From: Auanema rhodensis
Taxonomy: Eukaryota; Nematoda; Chromadorea; Rhabditida; Rhabditidae
Direction: 5' to 3'
Assembly: GCA_964057225.1 (NCBI GenBank)
Contig: OZ059895.1
Coordinates: 16,142,001 to 16,206,000, forward strand
Length of the DNA: 64,000 bases
Made by a program: the position numbers and the translations under genes. Of this stretch, positions 41,927 to 54,088 are shown one piece after another. The stretch's first letter is position 1. Every line of letters starts with the position of its first letter. The notes beneath the pieces are model-generated. The model had not been told where the DNA came from, searched no databases, and was given only the letters and a program-made list of their open reading frames with translations.

Positions 41927-43571
41927 ATGGGCTTGTCAAACACGGCTCTCGTCTTACTTCTAATTCCAGCAGTTGTATCTGCTGTATGTCCCAGTGGATC
42001 TATCTATGATTCCCAGTTCAATAGGTAAACATCAAACACCGTTTTATCCATTTCCTCATGATCAAACTACAAACCATTATTATTCTGAACTATGTAGTTT
42101 ATATTCAACTTTAGATGCTACAAGTTTGACAAAGCTTTAACACCATTCCTGTTAGCTGAAGAGAGCTGTGTCTCTGTTGGAGGGCATTTGGCCTCTGTTG
42201 GCAATGGCTTTGAGAATGCTTTGCTTGTTGGTTAGTACCATCAGAATATATCAATGAAATCAAAGCGTTGTAATTCAGAAAATGCAAAACAGTTCTTCAG
42301 AAATGCTGATTTCTGGATCGGAGCTAATACACTGGCTTCAAGTAATTGGTCTTGGACCGATAATAACTCCTTCCGATATGTGAATTGGCTTGTAGGTTAG
42401 TTATGACAAACTGTTGATTCATTTTAAAATGAAAGCATAAAGTTTAAAGTGAATCAACCGCTTTATGATGTCTTACTTGCGTGAAAATGAATTCTTCATT
42501 CATTATTTCACGTGATTAAGTTCACGCAAATCATTTCACGTAAATCATTCCACGTAATTATAGGAGAGCCAAAAACTGGCAAAAACTGTGCTGCTATTAG
42601 TCAGAATACAAGCTACTGGGTGTAAGTTTTATGAAATAAAATTTTTAGAAATGATTTTTGTCAATGAAAATGTTGCATTTGCAGATCAGATTCTTGTTCT
42701 AATGCTAAGCCATTTGTATGTGTGATTCCTCAACAAGTCATCACTCCTGCACCATGTACTACAGCAAGTAAGTTCGTATGTTGGTTGAATAGTGGATGAT
42801 GCATCATCAATCAATACTTTTTTTGTGTTGAAAGAGAAAAAAATGATTTTTTTCGTGATGAGATCATTACAAATTCATTTACAGATATCTATCATTGTGA
42901 TAGTGAATGGACTTTCTTTGATGTCACATCCTCATGTTACAAAGTCAGTTCATAGAGATGTTATGAATAAATAGAATTTTTTTTCTATTTTCAGGTTCTT
43001 CTTAATGAAAACTTTGATAATGCTGAAGCTACATGTAAAGCTATGGGATCACATTTGACTTCTATTCACTCTAAAGCTGAAAATGATTTTGTTGCCGGTA
43101 CTGACTACTTTAACAAATTTTGAAATGAGAAAACATCTATTGTAGCTCTTGCTGGTACTGGATTGACTCTCGGCTGGGATCAACAGGCTTGGATTGGAAT
43201 GAGGAGAGATTCTAAGGGAGCATGGATGAATGTTGATGGAACTAAGGTCAGTTAACTTACTGGTTTCTCCAAACTGGAGCCTCAAGCTGTCCAAATGAAT
43301 TGCCGAGATAAAGTTTATGTTTTGCTATTAAGGTTGACTATTTTAACTGGGGAAAAGGACAACCTGACGATGCTAAAGGAAAAGAAAACTGCGTTCAGGT
43401 AATTACTTGCAACATCTTGAGCTTATGCTGTGACTGATGAACCTCTTCCAGATGTTGCCTGATGAATTGTCCGGAAAACATAACGATGGACTTCGTCTTG
43501 ATTGGAATGACATCCAATGTACAGACAACATGAGAGCTTATATCTGTAAAAAGCCGGCTTATCACAATTAA
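41927..43571 (+). CDS. Secreted protein with two C-type lectin domains
   Basis: Ten exons (41927-42024, 42115-42230, 42279-42395, 42564-42621, 42685-42767, 42885-42943, 42995-43097, 43146-43246, 43333-43398, 43452-43571) give 306 residues. Residues 1-19 form a signal peptide (TALVLLLIPAVVSA). Domain 1, about residues 22-140, has WIGA and WSWTDN but an EPK tripeptide and no WND. Domain 2, about residues 166-305, has AWIGMRRD, the tripeptide QPD, WNDIQC and RAYIC, so it keeps the Ca2+/sugar-contact motif usually associated with galactose-type ligands. Secreted double lectins of this kind are large families in nematodes, often intestinal and pathogen-induced; that function is inference. A paralogue lies at 48034-49684 with nearly the same exon lengths. 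Confidence 0.92.
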
Positions 43572-43606
43572 TTTGTATTTGTTTGTATTCTAGAGTATAT
43601 TCAATG

Positions 43607-43612
43607 AATAAA
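43607..43612 (+). terminator. Poly(A) signal of the first lectin gene
   Basis: AATAAA 36 bases after the stop codon, in a short AT-rich 3' UTR. Confidence 0.7.
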
Positions 43613-43663
43613 ATATTCTGATTCAATACAAAACAATTTTTTTAACTTTGATATAGAAAAGAC

Positions 43664-43733
43664 AAGAGAGAGTGAGAGAGAAACACAGAGAGAGCGAAAG
43701 AGAAACAAAGGGAGAGAGAGAGAGAGAAAAAAC

Positions 43734-43764
<31 letters not shown>

Positions 43765-43793
43765 TAGAGAGAGAGAGAGAAAGAGAGATAAAA
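43664..43793. repeat. GA microsatellite with AAAC and ATAG interruptions
   Basis: Imperfect GA tract about 50 bases after the lectin poly(A) signal. Confidence 0.9.
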
Positions 43794-44853
43794 CAACTCC
43801 AAATACGTGCAAAAGAGAAGGAATGGAAAAGAGAGAGGGAGAATCTTATATATACTATCACAAGTTTGACCATTAATCTCCATCTGTCCTAACTACGAAC
43901 TATTCTTCTTGATCTTACCCCCTTGGTCCTTCACCCTCTTATATCTATATCCTTTTCTTACTTTTTGGCATTTCCCTCTCACTTTCTCTCTATCTCTCTG
44001 TCTCTCCTTCTCCTTCTTCCTCTCTCTTTCTAATGTTTTCATGTTTTAGTCTCCTATCTCGCATTCCATTTCCTTCAATTTTTCGAATGAAATAGACAGT
44101 CATCAAGAAGTTTATTTGAGTCAAAACGAAATCAAAATGACAATACTAATACATAATGTGATCATTTCTACGATATTTTGGTAAGAAATTCTTTAAATGA
44201 CGTTCGAATTTTTAATTTTATGATGATTTTCTCTTATTTATACATGTATGTATGTTGTATTTCTTGCTTTTTAGATGAATATCTTAATGAATAAAATGAA
44301 AATATCATTATAAACAGAGAAAGGAACACACACACACACTGAGATATGACATACATCTGAGTAGATGATGATTTGTATTTCAAATAATGCTTTAACGATA
44401 TGATAAGATATTCAGGATTCATCATCAATCTCGTATGCTTTTCATCGTATTGTCTTTATTCATTTTCCATTTTAATGTATTGGATTGTTTGAGATATCAA
44501 AGATTATTCCTGGCTATAACTTTCCACCCTCTTTCGTCCATGCCGACGACGACAACGTTGACAGAGCCTCTCCTCCTTCTCCTCCTCCTCCCCTTTATTT
44601 TCTTTTTTTTTTCATTTTCAAACTATTGTTATTGTGCTTTGTATTCGACAATATTCTTTTTGTTTCCCAAAGGAAACCTCTCAATGTCTGTTCAATCGAT
44701 CTATCGCTTTTCAGAAAAAAAATTTTTTTTTTTGCTTCAGAAATTCGATTTTGACATTTCCTTAATTCTGTGTGGATTACATTACAACTTTACATTTCTT
44801 GTTAAATTTTTTACAAAAAATAATCTTCAAATCGTCTCAAACATCATCAAACT

Positions 44854-47202
44854 ATGGGTGTTATACGGTAAGCATTTTATTTTTTTTTTAATTTAAAAAT
44901 CAAATAATTTATTTTTTATGTTTAGGGTACCTAAAATAAGTCGAAAAGATGAAGATGAAGTAGCTAAAATTAAATTTAAAAATCGTACAAGATTTATAAT
45001 TTTAATTTTAACAACTTTATGCTTGTCCATTTCACAGAGTAATGCTTTAACTTTGAATTTTACAATTATTTGTATGTCAAGTAGTTCTGAGCAAATAACT
45101 TTCACTAATGAATCTGAATATAATGTAAGTTTCTTTTCAAGTTTTAAGCTTTTTATAAGTTTTCTCATACTTCTTAATTTTGTCTTGTTTTAAGATTGAA
45201 TATGCTTCGAATTCGTTGTTTACTTCATCCCAAAAAAATATGCTCTTCTCTGTTGTTGCTATTGGTGCAATGATCACAGTATATCCTTGCATGCTTTTGA
45301 TTCAAGTTGGTTTTTTCAAGCTTTATTTAGCAGCTTTATGACTATTTTCATAATATTTAGAGATATGGAAGTCGTGGTGTTGTGACACTTTTCGGACTTT
45401 TCAGTGCCATCTGTACAGCCATTATACCATTAGCTGTCGATTTGGGCTATCCATATCTTCTAGTAGTTCGATTCCTCCAAGTACGTTTCAGTTTTTCAGC
45501 CTTTTTTCACGAAATGTCGACGTTTGCAGGGTACCGGAGTGTCGCCTGTTTTCACTTTAATTGGTATTGTAACCATTCAATGGTCTATGATTAAGCAAAA
45601 TTCATTCTATATTGCTGTATTGACATGCTTTTTCCAGGTATAATTAAATTTTTATTATATATATATAATTAGAATCGATCAATAATTGAAATTTAAAGTT
45701 TGCTCCCATGTTCACAATGCCAGTAGCTGGAGCATTATGCTCGTCCTCATATGGCTGGCAATCCGTCTATTATGTCCATGGATTTGTAACCTGTTTTCTC
45801 TATCTCATCTTCTTCTATTTCTATAGGTTTGATGAGTCACATGATTGAAATTAACATGAATATTGGCTTTCAGGGAAGAGCCACAATCACATCGTTTAGT
45901 TTCCAATAAGGAATTACTCCGAATTCGAAGAAATAAGGCTGTAACTACTGAACGTGAAGCTGTACCATATTGGGTTAGTTTCTCCTATTCTATTCTAAGC
46001 ATACATGTCACATTTCTAGAAAATTATTACTTCACCAGCTATATTAGCCTGCTGGATAACTAGTTTTGGAAACTTTCTCGGCATTCAAACTACTATGCAA
46101 TTCACACCAACTTACTTGAACAAGGTCTGCTTATCAAGCTTGTTAACAACTTTACTTTGAAACTTATTCTTTTACTTTGATCGGATGTTTGATGTTTTGT
46201 ATCTTAAGGTTATGGGATTTCCTGTCAGTCAAACTGGAGTTTTCAGTGCAATCCCACAAGTATGCTTTTAGCTAATTTCAGCTTATTTCAACTTATTTCA
46301 ACTTATTCTTTCGAATTTTCAGTTTGTGACTTTTTTCTTGAAAATCATAGCTGGAGTTCTAGCTGATAAGATGACTTGCTGTACTCCACGGCTTTCTGTC
46401 AAGATTTTCAACACTCTTGCTGTAGCTGGCATGGGTATAGCTTTCCTAATTCAAGCTTATATTCCAATGTAAGTTGTCTTATTTCAAAACTGAGAACGCT
46501 TGGGCGTTGCTTCAATGAAACAAGCTCGAGTACTATACAGTCTTGCTTCATAACTTTCATTGTGCTAAGCTGCTGAGCAGCTGGCTGAAAAGTTGAAAAC
46601 AGACAGCCTTATGCATGTATGCGTTTCAGTACAATGCCATTCACAGCGTTAGGCATATTGATATTATCAACCAGTATCATTGGATTCAATTGTGGTGCTT
46701 TTTTCCGAAGCTCAGCTATTGTAGCAGGGTATGCTCTATCAGCAAATCAAGTTTTAAATTCAATTTTAAGGCAATTTAATCATTTTGTAATGGCTGTTAA
46801 TTCATTTATAAACTGTCTATGTGCACTATTAACTCCAATTATTGTAAATGTATTCGTGGTAGATGATTCTTGGGAGGAATGGTGGTATGCTTTTCGTCTT
46901 TTCTTAAATTTTTTTATGTTTTTCTTACAAATTAAAGGTTTGTTTGGATTGTCCATGGTCTCTTCCTCATCACTGTAAATACCGTTTTTGTCATTTTTGG
47001 TAAAGGAGAACCAGCTGAATGGACTAAGACAAAAGCTGCTGCTGCTCCTAAAGAAAAGTTCCTGAATAACAATGAATCGAGCATGGAAAACTCAATGTAA
47101 GAACTCTTTAATTCTAATAGATTATTAGTAATGACGTCATTTTAATTTCAAATTTTCAGGCTTCTTACTGGGAATAGACGAGAAGATTATCTACACTTTT
47201 AA
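44854..47202 (+). CDS. SLC17-family major facilitator (anion/phosphate cotransporter-like)
   Basis: Thirteen exons (44854-44867, 44926-45124, 45195-45305, 45361-45480, 45530-45637, 45699-45826, 45874-45973, 46020-46124, 46209-46259, 46323-46468, 46630-46884, 46938-47096, 47160-47202) give 512 residues. A basic N terminus leads into TM1 (RFIILILTTLCLSIS), followed by a short loop with NFT and NES glycosylation sites. The MFS loop signature is present as RYGSRGV after TM2. Other marks are VVRFLQGTGVSPVF, LCSSSYGWQSVYYVHG, TPTYLNKVMGFPVSQTG and AGVLADKMT. The C-terminal region ends GEPAEWTKTKAA. This layout matches SLC17 transporters, numerous in nematodes; the substrate cannot be told. The tiny first exon (MGVIR) was chosen because a clean donor and acceptor restore the frame. 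A start at 44918 inside the intron is the alternative. Confidence 0.85.
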
Positions 47203-48033
47203 ACCATTTTTCAATACATTTTCACAGCTTTTTTTTTTCAAAAAAAAACTTTTTCTGTTTAAACACAACTTTCAAAAGAATTGTTTTTTTTTCTCTCAGA
47301 GAAGATTTCAAAAACTTATAACTATGCAAGAATATTATAAAAACCATTTTATAAAATTTAAATTTGCTTTTAATCTTATTTGATTAATTAATCTTATATG
47401 TAATCATATACTTACTGATTAATTAATACAATAATATCATAAGATTTGAAATGAGGAAAGGAAAAACAGACATTTGAAACATACACATGGAATAGTAGAC
47501 GTCAAAAATCTGAAGGAAAATACGAAGCTCATGGTATACAATCAATCGTGAATACATGAATGTTTGTATGTATGTAGAGATTAGACGGTGAATCAGCTTT
47601 CTCGAATTTTGTGTGCCAAACTAAAGGTAATCAAATCACAATCGAAGAATAATCAGCTTGTCTGATATGGCGATTCTTAGACTGCCCCAAATGGGTTCGT
47701 TTTTTTTGGCCTTTTCGGAGTATTAACACGTTGATGATGAATCAGTATTTTTCAAGTAAAAGTAGTCATATCAGAATCGTAGAAGACATTGCTTTCGGTG
47801 ATGATGAGCAATGGGATCATCACTTTTATCAAATAATAATGACGAGAGCAGTTTTGATATGGAAAGAAGCGATAGCATAATCCCACGCAATCAGTATTAA
47901 AGCTTTATTTTATCTGATAGAATTGGTTAGTCTTTTGGATGTAATACCAAAATGCGACAGACAAATCGTTTCACTTTCTTTCTAATTTCTTTCTATTTCT
48001 AATAATTTCATTTGAACTTGCCTATTCTACAGG
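47203..48033. other. Intergenic: transporter 3' UTR and second lectin promoter
   Basis: AT-rich, no gene seen. The last bases (CTATTCTACAG then GATG) resemble a trans-splice acceptor abutting the lectin start. Confidence 0.6.
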
Positions 48034-49684
48034 ATGAACCAACTCTATAGCTTGGTTAGTGTACTGTTGCTTACTACAGCAGTTGCAGCTGCTTCTCACA
48101 ACTGTGCAGCTGGATTCCAATACAATCAAGAATACGATCGGTTTCAATTTTTCTCAGTTGTCGTGCAGTTTTAACAATGATGTGTTGCAGATGCTACAAG
48201 TTCGTTGCTACTCCAACACCATTTGTGAATGCGGAGGAGTACTGTAAGAATAATGGAGCGCATCTAATTTCAATTCGGAATGCATATGAGAACGTTTGGG
48301 TTTCACGTAATATAACCTATACTATATCATATTGGTTATATAATAAAAATAATTTATAGAAGAAGCTAAAAAACATTTTGGAGGTCTTAATTATTTTATT
48401 GGAGGAACAACATTGTATACTAATAAATGGTATTGGACCGATAACACGACATTCTCTTACACTGATTGGATGCCAGGTACTTACTTTGAAAAAAACATTC
48501 ACAAGAGAGATTTGAAGAAGATTCGAGAGAATTAGAATTGAGTTGAATCAGAGAAAAAAAGTAATTAATACTTGAGCAGTAAAAGGAAGAAACTGAGTGA
48601 AAAGTACACTGTAATTCTTTTTAAAAAAATATTAATTTTGAAAAATTATCAAATTTTTTTTTCAAATTCTAACGGATGGCCACGTATTTATTGGCACATC
48701 TAATATTTTCAAACATATAACTAACATATTATGCTAATCTTCACGTTTATATGATCCATATAATATTTTTTTTTATAGGAGAGCCAATTTATACAAACCA
48801 ATGTATCTTGGTTAGTACAACCTTGTTCAGCTGGTAGTAAGTAGTTAATGCTCATTATCTTTTTATACTATTACATATAAATTTTCATTAACTATGTGTT
48901 ATGATAACTAAATTTTAAATTTTTTTAGCTCGACACCATGCATGATTTCCAAGCCATTCGTATGTGCTGTACCAGCTACTGCCTGCCCTCCACCTCCACA
49001 ATGTCCAGTTGTTAAAAGCTGTGCTAGTGGATGGACCTTATTTGCTGGTTCCGATAACTGCTACAAGGTATATTTCCCCACTACCGTAATTCTGTTAAAA
49101 TGATGAAACTTTGTTTGTAGGTCTTCTTTGGAGCCAGTCAATATGTTGCTGAACGTAATTGCAACAACTTCGATGCTCATTTAGCTTCAATTCACTCATC
49201 TTCAGAAAATAACTTTATTGCTGGTACGTTATCAACTTGAAAACATTAAAACATCGTTTCTATTATAGCATTAGCTAGTACTGGCAAAGCACAAAATTAT
49301 ATGGATCAAGCTTGGATTGGAATTACTCGTACTAACAATGGCACTTGGAGCTGGACTGACGGAACCCAAGTAAGAGCTTATTAAAAACGAGTTGATGTAG
49401 AAAATAATACATACACAAACCTATGCTTCGAATATATATAAACTTCAGACAGATTACGCTAATTTTGCTGGCGGAAATGGAGGACCTTACACTAATCTAG
49501 GAAACTGTGCTGAGGTATTGCTTACTCTAATATAAGTATAATAGTTAAATCCTTAACCATATAGATATTAGCGGATGAAGTTAGCGTACCTGGAAGTTCT
49601 GGACAAGAAAATCAATGGAATATCATCGAGTGTAGTAACAGATTAAGAGCATATATCTGTAAAAAGCCTGCAAGAATCAACTAA
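48034..49684 (+). CDS. Secreted protein with two C-type lectin domains, paralogue
   Basis: Nine exons (48034-48140, 48191-48306, 48360-48476, 48779-48836, 48929-49067, 49121-49223, 49269-49369, 49449-49514, 49565-49684) give 308 residues. A signal peptide spans about residues 1-20 (LVSVLLLTTAVAAA). Domain 1 has FIGGTT, WYWTDN, a GEP motif and KPFVC. A Cys/Pro-rich linker follows (CPPPPQCP). Domain 2 has AWIGITRT, WSWTDG, then GGP where the paralogue has QPD, WNIIEC where it has WND, and ends RAYIC. The Ca2+/sugar motif therefore looks lost in this copy. Seven of its nine exons have exactly the same length as in the gene at 41927-43571, so the two arose by duplication, with the transporter gene now between them. 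Confidence 0.92.
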
Positions 49685-49725
49685 ACATTCTTCATATTAT
49701 ATGAGAACAAATATAAAGATGATAT

Positions 49726-49731
49726 AATAAA
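49726..49731 (+). terminator. Poly(A) signal of the second lectin gene
   Basis: AATAAA 42 bases after the stop and about 32 bases before the U1 cassette begins. Confidence 0.65.
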
Positions 49732-49762
49732 TAATTATGAACATAATATTGATATTAACGAG

Positions 49763-49819
49763 AACCCATATGAGATACTAAACAAGGTATGGCCTGCTAG
49801 ACTCATTGAGTTGACCATT
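49763..49819 (+). promoter_or_regulatory. Candidate U1 snRNA promoter (PSE-like block)
   Basis: The 57 bases directly before this U1 gene, from AACCCATATGAGATAC onward, are almost identical before all five U1 copies (50496-50552; and on minus 62427-62483, 63160-63216, 63741-63797). No TATA box stands out. snRNA genes use a proximal sequence element at about -60 to -40, so the AACCCATATGAGATAC part is the best candidate. The exact element is inferred from position and conservation only. Confidence 0.5.
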
Positions 49820-49983
49820 AAACTTACCTGGCTGGGAGCTGCCCGCGATCATCAAGGCGGGCTCTCTACGAAGAGGCCTGATCATTGCACTTTTCGATTG
49901 GGCTGACCTGTATGGCAATCTCGAGTTGAGATTCGCCAACAGCTAAATTTTTGCGTTTGGGGATGCGTTCGCGCGTCCCTTAC
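49820..49983 (+). ncRNA. U1: U1 spliceosomal snRNA, copy 1
   Basis: 164 nt. The 5' end AAACTTACCTG is the sequence that pairs with 5' splice sites. Stem-loop I carries GATCATCAAGG (U1-70K loop region) and stem-loop II carries ATTGCACTTT (U1A loop region). TAAATTTTTGCG holds the Sm site, and the terminal hairpin is GGATGCG-TTCG-CGCGTCC. The order and many stretches match nematode U1 as I recall it. All five copies in the window appear identical across the RNA. Antisense open frames over it are spurious. Confidence 0.95.
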
Positions 49984-50222
49984 AATCTCGAATATTAATT
50001 TCATGCTTGGTAATCAGAATATCGTGAGAGTTTCACGTGAGATCCACGTACATCCACACGCTCACTTCATTTTTGAATTATAATAGCACTTGACCGGTTG
50101 TTCTTCATGTTATAAAGTTACTTCTATACTACAATCTTTCTTTTCAGGAAATTGTGATCATTGAAGCTTAGAGAGAAGATTGCGTTCAAAACTTCCGTAT
50201 TCTGCAATAGAACCACAACATG
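49984..50222 (+). repeat. Conserved spacer of the U1/tRNA cassette
   Basis: This 239-bp spacer between the U1 3' end and tRNA-Asp has the same length in the inverted array (62757-62995). It carries GTTTCACGTGAGATCC and CCACGTACATCCACACG, and the U1 3'-end formation signal must lie in its first bases. Its first two thirds also follow U1 copy 2 (to about 50865) and precede copy 3 in inverted form (from about 62130). Confidence 0.75.
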
Positions 50223-50294
50223 TCCTCGGTAGTATAGTGGTGAGTATCCGCGTCTGTCACATGCGAGACCCGGGTTCAATTCCCGGCCGGGGAG
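50223..50294 (+). tRNA. tRNA-Asp (GTC)
   Basis: 72 nt without encoded CCA. Acceptor strands are TCCTCGG/CCGGGGA plus discriminator G. The D arm is TAGTATAGTGGTGAGTA, the anticodon loop CTGTCAC (anticodon GTC), and the T arm CCGGGTTCAATTCCCGG. A TTTT Pol III terminator follows at 50298-50301. It sits between U1 and tRNA-Ser on the same strand. Confidence 0.95.
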
Positions 50295-50374
50295 AATCTT
50301 TTGCTCCATATCAATTTTTTTCTCTCCCATGTAATGCCCTGAGGCTAAATTATCAGCAAATGTGTACTTTGTGT

Positions 50375-50456
50375 GATCAGGTGGCCGAGTGGTTAAGGCG
50401 ATGGACTGCTAATCCATTGGGGTTTCCCCGCGTGAGTTCGAATCTCATCCTGATCG
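50375..50456 (+). tRNA. tRNA-Ser (GCT)
   Basis: 82 nt with the long variable arm of serine tRNAs (GGGGTTTCCCC). Acceptor GATCAGG pairs with CCTGATC. The A box region is TGGCCGAGTGG, the anticodon loop CTGCTAA (anticodon GCT, reading AGC/AGT), and the T arm includes GAGTTCGAATCTC. TTTTT follows at 50461-50465. It lies 80 bases after tRNA-Asp. Confidence 0.95.
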
Positions 50457-50552
50457 AATATTTTTCTTTAATTTTCAAGAATTTTAAGAAAGTGAAACCC
50501 ATATGAGATACCAAACAAGGTATGGCCTGTTAGACTCATTGAGTTGACCATT

Positions 50553-50716
50553 AAACTTACCTGGCTGGGAGCTGCCCGCGATCATCAAGGCGGGCTCTCT
50601 ACGAAGAGGCCTGATCATTGCACTTTTCGATTGGGCTGACCTGTATGGCAATCTCGAGTTGAGATTCGCCAACAGCTAAATTTTTGCGTTTGGGGATGCG
50701 TTCGCGCGTCCCTTAC
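50553..50716 (+). ncRNA. U1: U1 spliceosomal snRNA, copy 2
   Basis: Same 164-nt sequence as copy 1, starting exactly 733 bases downstream. The PSE-like block at 50496-50552 precedes it and the conserved 3' spacer follows to about 50865, where similarity to the cassette stops. No tRNA follows this copy. Confidence 0.95.
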
Positions 50717-50869
50717 AATCTCGAGTATAAATTTCATGCTTGGTGATTAGAATATCTTGAGAGTTTCACGTGAGATCCACGTACATCCACACGCTCACTT
50801 CATTTTTGAATTATAATAGCACTTGACCGGTTGTTCTTCATGTTTTAAAGTTACTTCTATACTTTTTTT

Positions 50870-52538
<1,669 letters not shown>

Positions 52539-54088
52539 ATGGAACGTATAATCAGATATGGAAATATCCTCAATGACCCTCTGTATAACTGCAGGTTAGT
52601 TAGCTTAAGCTTATACATCAGAAGTACTATGTGTTTCCTTTTTCTTCTTCTGAAAAATCTGATTTGATTTCTTCAATACATGAAGCTTGATGTTTAAGTG
52701 CCCGAACTCCTGAGCTACATGCTAAAGCTTTCACTGAGTCTTATCCAATATTTGGGCTGTGTTCTATTATTTATGGTCTAACAAGCGAGGTAAATTGGAT
52801 ATGATCATCTTCATCCTACCTAGTTTTATCTAGATTTTATTCATTCTCTGCATAAAGGTTATGCTGGAACCTTCCAACTTTGTCTATTCAGCTTATAAGC
52901 TGATGGTTGCTCTCTCAATCTGTGATATGGGTGGTCTTTTCTACAACAGTATATTATTCGGTAATTATTCATTTTCAAGTTTTTAAGTTTCACAAAGGCT
53001 TTGCAAGGTTTTCTTTACTTTTATGGTGTATCTTTCTGTGATGCTCCTAATCTTGTGTTCATCAGTGGATCAGTGAATGGAAGTAACTTTTTCAGTTATA
53101 CACCTCAGTCTTATTGTGCTTTTCCAGGTTTTTGGGTAACAGGCTCACTTCTATCTTCAATTCTAATCCTTAATCGATTAGTTGAGTTGAATAGTACTCA
53201 GTAAGGATTCATTCTTATAAGCTTTGTCTGATATAATCAGAAACATCTTCCAGAAATACGTTGTTAATGAAAGTTTTTAATGGAAAATATACGCCTTGCA
53301 TAATGCTGTTCCCCTTATTCTGTGGTCTGTACTATGTGATGTTCGAGCCACCAGCGATACTTAACCCAAAGATGGGTTTAGCTTATTATGAGCCTCTGAT
53401 ATATGAGAATCCTTCATCTGAGGTCAGTCAGCTTACTCTTTGTCTTTCATTCATATATTAAATACTTATTCAGTATATAAGCACAGTACTTAAATTCAAT
53501 AACACTGTTATTGTATCATTCAACAGCTTATCCAGCGTTTTTCTATGTTTTAATATATATAAATGCTTGAGAGAAAACTTTGGATCTGTCCTAGATCGAC
53601 GACGTCAAGCTACTGTAAGTCGCTATGAAGTCACATCAACAACTATAATCTTAATTATTTCAGCTTTTCTTCCAATGTTTAACTATAGTCAGTCTATGTA
53701 ACATAACAGCATTAACATATGATTTCATATTTTCCTTTGATTCTCCGCCTCTTATGAAACGGTTAGCTGGGTGGTTATATCAATTATGCACAGGTAGCAC
53801 ATATCAGCACAATCTATAAAACTGTTAATATGCCTTTGCTCAGGTTTTCCTCCATACATATATATTTGTCTGAACAAATCAATTCGCCAGGGAATCAAAC
53901 GAATTGTTTATAAATATAAACGTACCATCTTCACTTCAAGTAGTAACTTCTTATGACTTTTAAATCTTTATTTGAATTTCATCTTTTAAGGTTATGCATC
54001 CGTGCTATCAAGTCGACCTTCGAAAGTTAATTCAAGCACACCGAAACTGATGCCCAGTCAAATCGTAGCACCATATTCTTACATGTAA
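52539..54088 (+). CDS. Serpentine chemoreceptor, class T (Srt), gene A
   Basis: Ten exons (52539-52594, 52699-52789, 52834-52960, 53008-53082, 53128-53200, 53254-53422, 53474-53614, 53664-53793, 53844-53939, 53991-54088) give 351 residues. It opens MERIIRYGNILNDPLYNCSA, with the DPLYNCS element found at the start of Srt proteins. Seven hydrophobic helices follow. Family marks are SAYKLMVALSICDMGGLFYN (TM2), GVSFCDAP (end of TM2/loop), LLSSILILNRLVEL (TM3), KYTPCIMLFPLFCGLYY (TM4), an RRRQAT loop before TM6, and PPYIYICLNKSIRQG (TM7). It is a putative G-protein-coupled sensory receptor; ligand and cells of expression are unknown. Exon 3 begins at 52834 so as to include ILFILCIK, matching the paralogues. 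It has two C-terminal exons where genes B and C have one. Confidence 0.9.

Larger units (their letters stand above)
43572..44853. other. Intergenic with GA microsatellite and transporter promoter
   Basis: Holds the lectin 3' UTR, a 130-bp GA-rich tract (43664-43793), CT-rich DNA near 43975-44030 and AT-rich sequence up to the transporter start. The hydrophobic open frames at 44435-44896 lack a supporting domain and overlap the first transporter exon in other frames. Confidence 0.6.

Noticed and set aside
50180-50506. Open frame containing MRDPGSIPGRGESF and VAEWLRRWTANPLG
   Set aside because: It is a read-through of the tRNA-Asp and tRNA-Ser genes; such peptides are classic tRNA artefacts. 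The copy at 62473-62742 is the same.
52858-52960. A later start for exon 3 of Srt gene A (acceptor CATAAAG)
   Set aside because: Both paralogues include the eight preceding residues, and a better acceptor (TTTATCTAG) at 52833 gives the same 127-nt exon length.
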